A stretch of DNA of 64,000 nt. Source: Lepiota brunneoincarnata. Lineage: Eukaryota; Basidiomycota; Agaricomycetes; Agaricales; Agaricaceae. Each line of letters begins with the position of its first letter. The stretch's first letter is position 1. Location of the stretch: the NCBI GenBank assembly GCA_023014365.1, contig JAEBUN010000002.1, forward strand, positions 744,001-808,000, read 5' to 3'. The translations under genes and the position numbers were made by a program. Under the pieces are notes generated by a model. The model saw nothing but the letters and a program-made list of their open reading frames with translations, had not been told where the DNA came from and did not search any database. Below are positions 11,071 to 22,164 of this stretch, one piece after another.

Positions 11071-13144
11071 ATGGCAATCATTAGAAGCCTGACCCGAATC
11101 CCTTTTAAACTCGATCCTCCGCGCTTGGGCGTATCACTTGCTGGCTTTACCCTCTCTCGCTATTCATCATCCTCTCTTCCGCGTCCTCTTGAGTTCCATC
11201 GACCCCCATACCCTTTCCCTCACCCCCCAATGACCCCCGCTGCCATCTCCCGCCGTCCCTTCTCTCCAGAAGCACCCACAACCGACCTCACCATGAAGGA
11301 TGCTACTCCCCTCCTCAACTTTGATGATTCCTGCACCTACTCTGAGTCAGATCAGATGATCTTTGGTCCTCTCGACTTTGAGGACGCCAATGGACTTCAA
11401 CCCAACCCGATCCCCTACCAGTGGGATCCGTTCGACGTCGATACCGACGTTAAGCCGCATCTGAGCTTCTCTGCGCTTTCCACACTGCCCACCAACGATT
11501 ATGGGCAGTCTCAGCTGTCCCCTACCGGCAGCTACTACGACTCAGTGGGTCTCCCGTACACTTCAGAGGACCTCGCAAGTTCTCCCGGCAACGATGTCAA
11601 TCCTTATCTCGCCAACTGGATTAACGATCCTGAGATCACGACCTTGCCAACACCCTCCTCCCCGATCAATATTCCTTCATCGCTTGACAGTCACCAGTCC
11701 TCGTCATTCGTCCCCTTCACCGATCACTCTCACTTCCTATCGGAGGCCGCTTTCTCACCCACTGATATCGCTGCCCTGCATCCCTTGCCGCGGTCTATCT
11801 CCCCTTCTCCCTCATTTGAGGACGTCCGTCCACCCCGACCAAGGGTACGGTCCATCAACCCAACCGCAACCTCTGTCCATACTCCTGCATGGGCGACCCA
11901 GCTCTGGGACTCACCCAGTACTCTTCGCTCTCCCACATTAGCCCGCCCCTCCGTCCGGCACTCTCCCTTTAGTGATAGCACACTGCGCCCACGCATCCCC
12001 CTGAGAAGAGGATCCATTTCATCGGGCCAGATCTTCCAGTCATCTAGCGCACCAGCTTTCAGCGAGCCTCGGGGCATGACTCGCTCCTACAGCCGCCATG
12101 CGGAGTCGACTGGAGTCAATGAGGACAGGGATGCGACCGTGCGACGCAAGAGGAAGTCGCCATCCATTGAAGATGCGCCTGTTCCCGAGAAAGGAAATGA
12201 TACCCGTGCGTCCCAACTTCCTTCCGCAGTATGACAGAGGTGCTTATTTCTGTTTGTTTTTGTAACAGCTTTGAAGTCTGTTTTGAAGCCGCCGAAATTG
12301 GCACCGTCGGCTTGGCAGCTTTACTTTACGGACTGGATCCAACGGCAACAGGCCTCAGGAACCCGAAAGCTCAATGTTGCTCAAGCCGCAAAAGAAGCTG
12401 GTCAGGAATATGCGTCTCTCCGTCCGGAAGAGAAGGAAGTATGTACGATGACGTCAGACATTTGTTCATCCCTCTCATTGTCCTTCCCAGCCCTATAAGC
12501 GTCGGTCACAGGCTGCGAAGGAAGCCCGTGAACGAGAGCTGAACGCGTATATGCGTACTCTTACTCCAGAGGACATCAAACGTGAGAACGCATTCCGCGC
12601 CGCGCAACGGAAGGCGGGCAAGTCTCGGAAGAGCAATATTAAAGACCCTAATGCGCCGAAGAAGCCGCTGAGCGCCTACTTTATGTTTTTGCAACGAATC
12701 CGCGCAAATCCCAAACTGGTGCAAGAGATATTCGGGGATGAGACTGAAACGACCAAACAGAGTGTTTTGGCTGCTGCGAAATGGCGTTCCATGACAGACG
12801 CCGAGAGACAGGTACGTGGCTCCCTTTGCACTTGTTTATTTTTGTATGCAGTGCTGATATGTTATTTGTTCCGTTTTTCCCTTTGCCCGCCCCTCTATGC
12901 TTCTTTTGCTCATTGTTCCCCTGTTTTGTCACTCTAGCCATTTTTGGCACAGGCCGAACAAGAGAAAATGGAGTATGAAGCTGCAAGGAGGTTGTATGAG
13001 GAAGGTACCCCTGCGTATGGGACAAACATCAATTTTAGCATCCTGCCGAATAGTCCTGCCTTCGCCACCGTCAAGATGGAATCTTCGGAAAGCGACAGTG
13101 AAGATTTCAGCACAGACGACAGCGACCCTCGTATCCGCTCTTGA
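11071..13144 (+). CDS. Two-HMG-box DNA-binding protein
   Basis: Exons 11071-12205, 12269-12438, 12491-12811 and 12938-13144 give 610 residues. The first ~370 residues are Ser/Pro/Thr-rich and disordered. Two tandem HMG boxes follow. Box 1 begins KPPKLAPSAWQLYFTDWIQ and crosses intron 2. Box 2 begins PNAPKKPLSAYFMFLQRIR and crosses intron 3, with the conserved KWRSMTDAERQPF helix. The C-tail is acidic (SSESDSEDFSTDDSD). Long tail plus two boxes suggests a chromatin or transcription factor. A short basic N-terminus (MAIIRSLTRIPFK) could alternatively be a mitochondrial presequence, but a later ATG at 11230 would remove it. The start is therefore uncertain. Confidence 0.88.
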
Positions 13145-14062
13145 TTCTCTCCGTTCTTTTTTTTCGGTCCTGTCCGCAGTCCACTCACTCCGCGATTGGT
13201 ACTCTGTTCGCTTGACGATACGACCAAATCACTCACGACCGTCACGTCTTCTCGATTTTCCTTTGTGTTCTGTTCTTGTCGCCTTGGGAAGCCCGGCGGG
13301 GCTTTCGTGTCATCCATGTCTCGCCTTGGTCATGACATCTCGCTGTCAACTGTATGATACCATTCTCATGTTCCCCATCCATTCGATTTTTTCGGTTTCC
13401 CGTCACTTGGCGTTCTGCTCTCGTCTCGCCTTCCCTCGCTCATTTGCTTTTTGATATTGCCGCTTTGGCAAGAACAATTGATTGATTGTATTCTGTCTAT
13501 GCTGTATTTCTAGAACCCCGATCCTTCTCCCCATTCCCCCTTTGTGTATAGGTCGCAGGAATGCTGCGCGCGTCGATGACGGTAGTAATATATCTCACCC
13601 TGCTCATCACTATCTATTTACGATACCATTTGATGTTGATGTGATATGATATCATCAAGTACATACATACGGCTTACGGCTGGAATAGGTACTTGTAGTT
13701 ATTTGCTATGACTGCTTTTGCAGTGATAATTCTGGGATAGGTTCGTTGGACTGACGGAACCTTGGACCCTTCGTAACTTATATTCATCTTGTCTGTACTA
13801 TATATCATTGGACTTGGACCTTGTAATTGAGCGTTTACAAATGTCAAGTTGTGGGCTTTCATACTGCGGTAGTGAGTCATGTTTACAGAAATATGTTCGC
13901 ATGTCCATGTCAGAAGCTGTTGAAGACCATGTCTACCCCGAGCATCACGATAAAGTTGACTATACTTGTATATAATAATTATACAGCCCTCGTGTGAAAG
14001 GCTGGGTTACTTCGACTCATTGCCCATGTACTACTGACTACCATAAACACAAATCAGAAGCT
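13145..14062. other. Convergent intergenic region
   Basis: 918 bp between the convergent ends of the HMG-box gene and the GNAT gene. Pyrimidine-rich to about 13550, then AT-rich. I see no gene; it probably holds two 3' untranslated regions. Confidence 0.5.
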
Positions 14063-15187
14063 CTACGGTGTTAATGAGATTGGTATCGGGATTGGGACAC
14101 GAAGAACCATTCGTTGATGGGGATCACCGTCTTCAATGAACTCGTCGCCCTGTAACACAAGTGGTATCATGTAGGTCCAGGTCAGTTGTCGCGTGTCATT
14201 GTATTGGGTAAACTTGAGCGTGCCAATCAAGGAAGAAGCGCAAGAGGGGAGATCGAAGATCTGCCGCTGCTTCTTTGCTTTTGGCGGGGATGGGTGGGAG
14301 GAGCGGGTGCTTACCTCGGGGACGTAGCCAAACCTAGAAAAGGTAGTTGTGTGATCAGAAACGTCGTTTGAATGTGGCTAGTAGATGGGATGGGGGCGAT
14401 TAAGAAGGAAAAGGAAAGCCTCGAGGCTGATGAATTATGATCCCCGGTAATGCCATGCCACGAGTTTTAATTAGGTGCCGATGACAGGGTCAGAAGAGAT
14501 CACGAGCTCGTGGTTGCCCATGGGTCGTGGCTTGGAGATTGTGGGTCCAAGAGATAATCAGCGTGGCTTACCTGCTGTAGAATCCTTTGGCGTAGATTTG
14601 GGAGTGGGCGATCACTTTCAAGATCATCGATGGATTCGCCGGGGTTGGGTTTGTGATGGGAACTTGGCTTGCAGCGTTGGATCTCTCCGAATTTCCATCG
14701 CTTGGTTGTACAGTGGGAGAGGGCGTGAGAGAGGCAGAGGCGTGCGCTTTGGCCCAAGTATGCAATGCGTTCACCAGCTTGCGGCCGAATCCGTATTTCC
14801 TATATTCTTTGAGTACGGCGAGACGGGTGAGCTTGTAGGTGTGAGTTGTTCCGGGAACTAGGAATCCACGGATTGTGCCGATGGGTTTTAGGGAGAGTGT
14901 GAGTCGGAGAAGAATGTGCGTTGAAATATCTTCTTTACTGTTGACGGCAAGAGGTAGTTAGAACTAGAACTGACGGAGGAAGAGGATACGAGAGTACTAG
15001 CTCGTCGAATTCAATTTCCAGGGGAAATCTCTGTTCGTGGTGGAAAACCTCAACCCTCTGTATACATGTCCAATGAGCCGGGTGGGAATGAGAGGTGGAT
15101 GAAGGCTCTAACCACGTCGAAGCATTGCTGCAATTGTTCCTTTGAGTGGACGATGATGATTTCGTGGGAAGGGGTGTCTGTTGCCAT
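14063..15187 (-). CDS. GNAT-family N-acetyltransferase
   Basis: Acetyl-CoA-dependent N-acetyltransferase of unknown substrate. Exons 15187-15113, 15057-14990, 14937-14572, 14333-14315 (a 19-nt micro-exon) and 14149-14063 give 204 residues. Visible landmarks: VRVEVFHHEQRFPLEIEFDE near the N-terminus (typical of the fungal or bacterial ElaA-like branch), KLTRLAVLKEYRKYGFGRKL containing the RxxGxG acetyl-CoA loop, and the terminal FGYVPE-GDEFIEDGDPHQRM. The micro-exon supplies FGYVPE, without which the family C-terminus is lost. Intron 3 is long (238 nt). The region between the acetyl-CoA loop and IYAKGFY contains a Ser/Pro-rich insert of about 35 residues. Confidence 0.85.
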
Positions 15188-15458
15188 TGCTCAAGAGGTG
15201 AATGCAATATCGTTTGGAGTCTATCTGGTCAATCCAATCCTACTAGCAGCCAAAAAAGGGAACTAGTTCTGGGCCCGTTCCATCCGTTCAGATCACCAGA
15301 TCACGTGCAATATTACGCTTACCTGAATGGCTCACAAACTTTTCCTCGTTTCGCAAAGCCCGTGCGAGTCCACTCAAGGGCGAAACATCTTTTTTCTGGT
15401 CAACATTTAACGATTGCTGCAGGTAACGCTCTATATAACATCACAAAAACACGCTCTG
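15188..15458. promoter_or_regulatory. Divergent promoter, GNAT gene / PPR gene
   Basis: 271 bp between divergent start codons. It contains TCACGTG at 15302-15308, an E-box-like palindrome core. Otherwise unremarkable. Confidence 0.4.
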
Positions 15459-18400
15459 ATGCCCGACGGCCTTGCCAGGAACAAAATTTCTGGGAGCTCG
15501 TCATCCCGGACGAGCCCTATGGTCGAACCATTCGCGGCAGTCATACGAAACTCCTTGTTTCCTGCTCGGGTGGTACTCCAGGGCACCTCTTCGTCGTTTT
15601 CATCTGCCGCGAAAGTGATGACGAATTCCTCACACCAGCTGTTTCAACGTCCATTTCAAGGCTCGTCTTCCTCGTCCAGTGCTTTTACGCTCCTGCCACG
15701 ACGTGCCAAGGGAAAGGAGAGAGAGAAGCCGCCTTTGCATCGGATACTGCAGTGCAAAGAATGGTCGTGTTGCCCCACGAAACATTTCATCTATTGCACA
15801 GGTCAAGCCTTTCTTTTCGTGCCTGATAGTGTGGAGTATTGACATGCTTTAGACCATGGCGTGCGGTGTATGCTCCAGGAATTGTTGCCACCCCGGGAAC
15901 GTCCACTACGTCGATTTCAAGTCCAGCAAGTACAGCTTGCTAACCGCAACAAATCTCGTCACATTCGAAACAGGCGTTCACTAAACCTACAACGGAGACA
16001 CGCGTCCTGTGCCACACAAGTAGTGCCCAAGCGCCCTCTAAGCACGAGTCTGCCCGAAGCCTCGACCTCGACTTCACGTCCTCCAAGCCAACGTGACCTT
16101 AGGAAGCGCCTTCGACAATTAGCCGAAGCACCTTTGGATCAATTCGACCTTGATGTTGCTTGGGACGCTTACTCTGCTGCTGTAGAATCGTCGTGTTTGA
16201 GCAAGTTCAGCGTGAATTCGCTACTACAGTTCTCTCGCAATATGTGCGATAAGATTGAACTTGCATGTGATGGTGGCCTCAGCTTCACTCAGTTGCAGAA
16301 ATGGAGGGATCGCTTTCGGGACGTAGTCGGGGTGTTGCAAGAGCGAACATCGTCTTCAGGCGAGGCTGGTCGCAAGCAAAGGCGGTCCTTACAATGTTTG
16401 ACAGCGCGTTCCAGAGCGTTGTGCGGTGACTCGGATGCTGCCTTGGAGATTCTGAATGGTGTTCGTCGGACATGGCGAGACGAATACCTAGACCCCGAAC
16501 TTGGACAGGCGTACGAATCAATATGCTCCTCCATTTTCTACTATCAAGATGCCCTTCATGTCGTCGGCTTTCTAGATCGCGAGTTCTATCATGAATATTT
16601 CCTACCTCCATACTGCTATTTCTTTCGGGATCCAGCATCACCTACGTCCATCCAGACACGACATTCCCGCCTGCTCTCCATCCTCGCCACCATTCGCAAC
16701 CCTCTACCCCTTTTTCGACATGACCTTGGCCAACGATCCAAGCACTGGGCCACCATTGGGAGCATTCTAATATTGGCTTATTGTCAACATGACTTGCCGC
16801 GGCTCGCTTATGTTGTGTATGAAGCCATGAAGAAGTCCAATTTAGCCATGGATGACCTACTGAAGCTGCGACTAGTTCGTGCCCTCGCTCGTGTGAAAGC
16901 CTTTGATTCTGCCCACCAAGTTTTTTCCGCCGTTCCCTCTACCTCTCCCGAATACATTTCAACCGGAATCCACCTCTTCGCCCATCAGGGGGACTCTAAG
17001 GCTGTTTTGTCACACTATGACGACAAGAGCCCCCACAGGAATAAGCGTAACAATAGAGTCATGCTGCTCTACAGTTTGGCTGTGGAAGGTCGGATTCAGC
17101 GGGTCCGAGAGCTATTCGACGAGCTTTATCCTGTCGACTCGCGAGGACGATTCACCAAAGCCGTCCCGACTATTATGGACTATGCTGTTGTTATTTATGC
17201 ATATTCCAGACGTCACGACCCGGAGGGGATGGATTACTGGCTGAAACAGATGTCGGCTCATGGTATTGAACCTAATGCCCATGTATACAGCGCCGTCATG
17301 CAGAGCTATTTACAAGGCGCAAAGTTGACGGCTATTGCGGATGTTTTAGATCAGATGCGGCAGGCAGGGACAGCGCCCAATGCTGTTGTGTATACCAACG
17401 TCATTACAGCACTGGGCAGGAATCATAAACCCCGTGGTGCGGAGCTTGTCTTCAAACGGGCTCTGCGGGAGGGTGTTAAACCAGATCATGCTATGATCGG
17501 TGCTCTGATGAATTGCTACGTAGAAGCGGGAGCTTGGGACGAGGTGATCTCACTGTTTGGGTCCCTAGCATCCGACCAGAAGGGGCCGCTGCATTTAAAC
17601 ATCGATTTGTACAACACCGTCCTCAAGGCTTATGTGCTCGTGGGCACACCGTTCCGTGTTGTTGCTTTATTGTTTGAAAAGTTAGACAAAAGTCCCAGAC
17701 TAGCCCCCACCAACATCACCTTCGCTCTTCTTCTGCAGTCTGCATGCGATTCCGGGTATATGAAGGCCGCGATGGACATTTTCCGAGAGATGAAGAGACG
17801 GACGGCGCAAGGAGCGAAGGGATTGGCCAATGCATACACTTTTACCATCCTCATAGCAGGGTTCTTGCGGAAGGGGGATAAAGAGCAGGCAATGGCGATG
17901 TACGAGGAGATGCTCAGTCACGGGATCCGTCCTACTTCGGTCACTTTCAACACCATACTGAACTATTACGCTAATGAGCAGTCCGGAACCAGCCTGCATC
18001 TCGCGCATGAGTTTATGACTCGTGTCGTGAACCAGGAGACTGACAATCCCGTGCTTGAGGCTCACCCATCGCCCCTTCAGATTATATATGAACCCGTGCT
18101 CCGGGCCTATGCTGCGGCTGGGAACGTGGAAACGTTCGAGAAATTACTGGAAGAAATGTTGGATGCGGGTGGGCAGATGACCGTACCAGTCTTGACCTCA
18201 TTATTGGATCTATACCGTCGCAAAGACAGGTTGGAGTTGGCGAGGAAGGTGTGGGATCACCTTATAGAAATAGGCTTGGAGGCGATGCGTGCGACCGAAC
18301 TCATCACAGAATCGGAAAACTCTGTCGGTTCGGACACGCTCTGCGTCCCGCTTTCCATCTACCTCGACACGCTCTCTCAAGCAGGGGAATATGAGGAGGT

Positions 18401-19124
18401 CCTCCAAGTCTGGCGGGACTACCAACAACATGGGTTCAACTTCAACTTTTTCAATTGGAATAGATTGAGTACCTACCTCATCCGGGCAGGTCAGTACGAA
18501 CAAGCATTCGAGGTCCTCGACCGCGTCATCTTGCCTTATATTCGACAAATTTCGCATAGCATGCAACAGAGCACAGAATCTCCCGGTGCTCCTGCATTGA
18601 CTCCCGAGGACAAACAAGAAGACGAATTCTCTTCCCCTTTTGAAATTCTGAACAATTCCACCCTCTCCTTCCTCAGTTCAGCCGTGGCCTCCAACCGTCC
18701 ACCACCCACTGCCAAACGCGCCAAATTAGTCCAACGACGTGTGGCTACAGATTCCGACACCTCATCCACTCTCGCCAGTCTCTCTGAAGGCAATGAGCAC
18801 ATTCCAGAATTTGTGCGGCCACTCAGGACATTTGCGCGTTCCTCACAGGGCCCGCCTCGGCCACATTATTCTCTCCTGCACGACTTGCTTTTGGGCTACC
18901 AACGCCTGCGTGCGGGACAGCCTGCTAAACCCTCTGTCGACCCTAGTGCTGTTGATGATATGTACTATGTGGACAATTCTCCTGAGCAGCGGGCCCTGGC
19001 GCACGAGCAGTTGGAGTATATTCATTCACATTTTCCTGACGCCGTTCGTGCAGTGCTCGAATTCCAAACATCGGAGCGAGAGAGACTAGGCGAGCATTAC
19101 GAGCGGATGTACGTCTGGAGTTAG
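15459..19124 (+). CDS. Large pentatricopeptide repeat (PPR) protein, probably mitochondrial
   Basis: Two exons (15459-15801, 15853-19124) give 1204 residues. PPR proteins bind organellar RNA through tandem 35-residue helical hairpins and act in processing, stability or translation. The N-terminus is Ser/Arg-rich with few acids (NSLFPARVVLQGTSSSF), a plausible presequence. Clear repeats run through the middle of exon 2: NAHVYSAVMQSYLQGAKL, NAVVYTNVITALGRNHKP, DLYNTVLKAYVLVGTPF, NAYTFTILIAGFLRKGDK and SVTFNTILNYYANEQ. Further degenerate repeats continue to about residue 1000, followed by a Ser-rich linker and a conserved-looking C-tail. It may be a fungal mRNA-specific factor; I cannot assign an orthologue. 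Confidence 0.85.
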
Positions 19125-19338
19125 GCGATGGGACATGATATCTGTGTGCAATAGGTGGTACAAACAACAGGCGATGGGTAGGACTAGCGGGCAAGATTAC
19201 AGTGACAGACACAAATACACACAGCTTAATGGGATACACATGTATACAATAAGGCAAAACCAACAGTCCGCGAGGAAACCCAGGGTACAAAGACACACAT
19301 ACATCACGGCTCTAGTATGGATTAGATCTCCTTTCCAT

Positions 19339-21545
19339 TTACTCGGCCTCCTCCGAATCCTCCTCTTCGGCGGATGAAGAACCGCGTCGACGGCGCTTGG
19401 CGGATCCATGTCGGTTGCGCTATGGTGTCAACGTGGTCAGCACATTCGATTCCATGTGTCACGCAATGGCTTGGATAAAAATAATGCTTCTCCCTTGACC
19501 TTCGGGCGAAGGATGATAGAAGGAGAAGGTAGTGCAAGCAAGGATTCGGAATCGGCTTACCAAAGGAAGTTTCTGCCCTTGATTGCCGAATGCGATGGAC
19601 AATGCGGTTGTATCTATTTCCGTGTGTGTTTTCGTAGTTGTAGGAGAAATAGGTTCACAGCGGAGGAAGAAGGCAAAAAAAAACCAGTTAGCATGAGTTT
19701 CAAGTAGTCACCACCATTAGTAATCTATTAACTGCATTTGGCCTCAGGACCCGAAAGCAGATCAAAATGAACGACAAATGAAAGGCGAGCAATTGGGTGG
19801 GTGGCAGATCAGAAGAAAGGGAACGTGGAAACGGAGCGGAAGGAATAAGGATAAGGTTGATGATGGTATACATACCTGGCACTCCGGGAAATCGCTTGGC
19901 AGAGAAGACGGTAAAAGGTTCCGTGAACGTTTGGGCGAGGACAGGAGAAACGTCCGTGTGGACCTTTATAGCACCGTACTCTGGCGCTGGGGGACTGTGG
20001 GCCAAGCGGGCAGTTGAGAGGGGGAGAGGGAAAAGTAAAAGGGAGTGACTCACGCTCCGACATTCATGAGTCGCATCCTAAGCCTGAAAGTGCCTAAACA
20101 TTGATGATAAGCACCATGTATCATGAATCCCCAGGACCCTTGCCACACACCTTCCGTTCTAACGGACAAGTCCTGGAACAGGAAGAAAATCCCAGGCTTA
20201 CGATGCTCATCCTGCAACCTACAGGCGTTCGCGGAGAGTGGGCCAACAAGGGTCCTAGTATATGCCAAGCGAGGAAAACTCGCCGGAGGGTAGGCTGTTG
20301 TCAGAGGGAGGCTCGCGCCCGTTGCACCAGTGTTAGAGCTGGTGCCTGTGGAAGGGGAAGCATTGTTGGCAAGGTTGGCACCCACACTCGAGGGTGTCGG
20401 TGTAACCGCGGCTGTATATGGTGGCGCATATCCTGAATGCTGCGAGTTTGAGGCACTGATCTGAATAGACTGATGTTGTGGTGCGTGGCCGTAGGGCGTT
20501 GGGGCAAAAACACCATTTGCATCATGGCCTAGCTGAGATTTGGAGTCGTTGTCGACGCTTTGATAGGTATCGCCGTTATTCCAGGCGTCCGTCCCGGGCG
20601 TGGCTGGAGCGAAGGTATGGATGGATGGGAGGATGGGAGGCGGATAAGTTGTGCTGCGGTCTACTCCTGTTGGGGAGTAGCCCCAGGTAGGGCCTCCGCT
20701 ATCTTGTTGAGCATAAGGGGTGGAACTCGGGGCATAAGAGTGATCAGCAGGGGTAGATGAAAAATACCCTTGATGGGAAGCATAACTCGGAAGGGGGGTG
20801 CTTGGGGTCTGAACATTCAGGGTGTCGGATACCTGTCATAATGAGAGACGAGAATGTGCTTGCCTGTTCTGCAGGGCGATAGGAAGGCGCGGGTGAGGGC
20901 TGAATGGGTGTCTGGTGGCCTGAATGTTGTTGCTGCTGTGTTATGCTTGTGCCCCGACGTCTATTCTTGGACGAGGGGGCGGGCATATAGCGATCGGCGG
21001 AAGATGGATGGAGGACCAAGTTCATTTCCTGTTTTCCATCTGCTGACCATAAGTCGACGGTAACGAGGAAGAAAGACCAGTCTATTTCACTGTGGAAATT
21101 GACGAGGTCGATTCCCAAAGGTAACGGAAACAGGAGGGGGGGAAGACTCACTCCACATCGACGATAGAATTATCCTGATTGCATACAATCATTTTTGCGA
21201 CGGCAGCAGGAGCTAACGGGCGTCGATCCTAAGTGACGGAGTGCGACCATACCGCATTGAGCGATGTATATGGAGAAATGGAATAGAAAAGAGAGAGGGT
21301 AGAACGTACTTTATCACCGAATCCACACATTCGGGCACGCAAGGGGTGCTGGACAACCTCCAAAGAGTAATGTCTGTAGAGCCAAGCATGTCAATGACCC
21401 AGATACAGGGGGCCCAGACCAGTGGGTTCAAGACTGACTTGCGTCCTGACCATTGACCCCAGATTTCGGGGCCGTCCGAGGGAGGGGACTGCTCAGGTTG
21501 TGGGAGGGTAGAGGGCGGACGCCGGGCGTTTGTCTGCTGGGTCAT
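19339..21545 (-). CDS. velB: Velvet-family regulator VelB
   Basis: Nuclear velvet-domain DNA-binding regulator that couples development with secondary metabolism, normally with VeA and LaeA or VosA. Nine exons: 21545-21439, 21373-21310, 21228-21152, 21089-20864, 20808-20151, 20093-20054, 19994-19876, 19613-19561 and 19419-19339; total 474 residues. The velvet domain starts at HYSLEVVQHPLRARMCGFGD, runs through DRRPLAPAAVAKMIVCN and EIDWSFFLVTVDLWSADGKQ, is interrupted by a Ser/Pro/Gln-rich insert of about 200 residues, then resumes at YTRTLVGPLSANACRLQDE and ends FTVFSAKRFPGVPDTTALS. An insert inside the domain is what marks VelB among velvet paralogues. The C-tail carries KRRRRG, a likely nuclear signal. 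Intron 4 is a GC-AG intron. Confidence 0.92.
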
Positions 21546-22164
21546 GATGGAGAGAGGGAGAGAGGATCTTTGTTGGGAGAGGGGGTGGGGGATGGGAAAA
21601 TGTTCCCACGGAAAGGGAACTCGGAGAGGAAAGGCGGGAGGCAAGCTTCGGCAGGAGGGAGCGAGGTCTGCGCAGGCTGGAACCACGCCAGACCCCACAC
21701 ACTGGAATCCCTCCTCCCAGAGCGCTGCTTGATACCCAACTCCTGCATCACTCTGGCCAGCGAGCAAACACTCCGGCTCATACTGATGCACGACCGCCAA
21801 TAGACCACCTCGACACACCCTGCTATATGGCGCGCTCTCAGCCGTGTGGTGATACCATTCCCCTGGTAGGCCCATAACTCTGGGGCACCGGTTGTCATCT
21901 CTCCCTTTTGCTCGCTTGGGAAACCTGATTAAGTCTCTATATCCGTCTTTCGCATGGCCCTGACACAAATTGCCCTTACAACACCATCCGCAAAGTGCTA
22001 GCGAGACCATTCATTGTGCTACATGTTTCGGGGGGGGGGGTATCTGCGTACCAGATAACCTTGCATTTCATTAGATCTCCAGATCTACACGTGGCCAGTC
22101 ATTGCTCACGTGTGTACTCGTACCAATCTCTGTCTAATTATCAACTTGACCTGCCACGTCCACC
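21546..22164. promoter_or_regulatory. Divergent promoter region, velB / ArfGAP
   Basis: 619 bp between divergent starts. Holds a G11 run (22030-22040), and two CACGTG-containing sites (near 22088 and 22109). The frame covering most of it on the minus strand is an extension of velB exon 1 without homology. Confidence 0.45.

Noticed and set aside
20833..20863. 31-nt intron in velB
   Set aside because: Much shorter than every other intron here; the 55-nt alternative with the same donor also keeps the frame.
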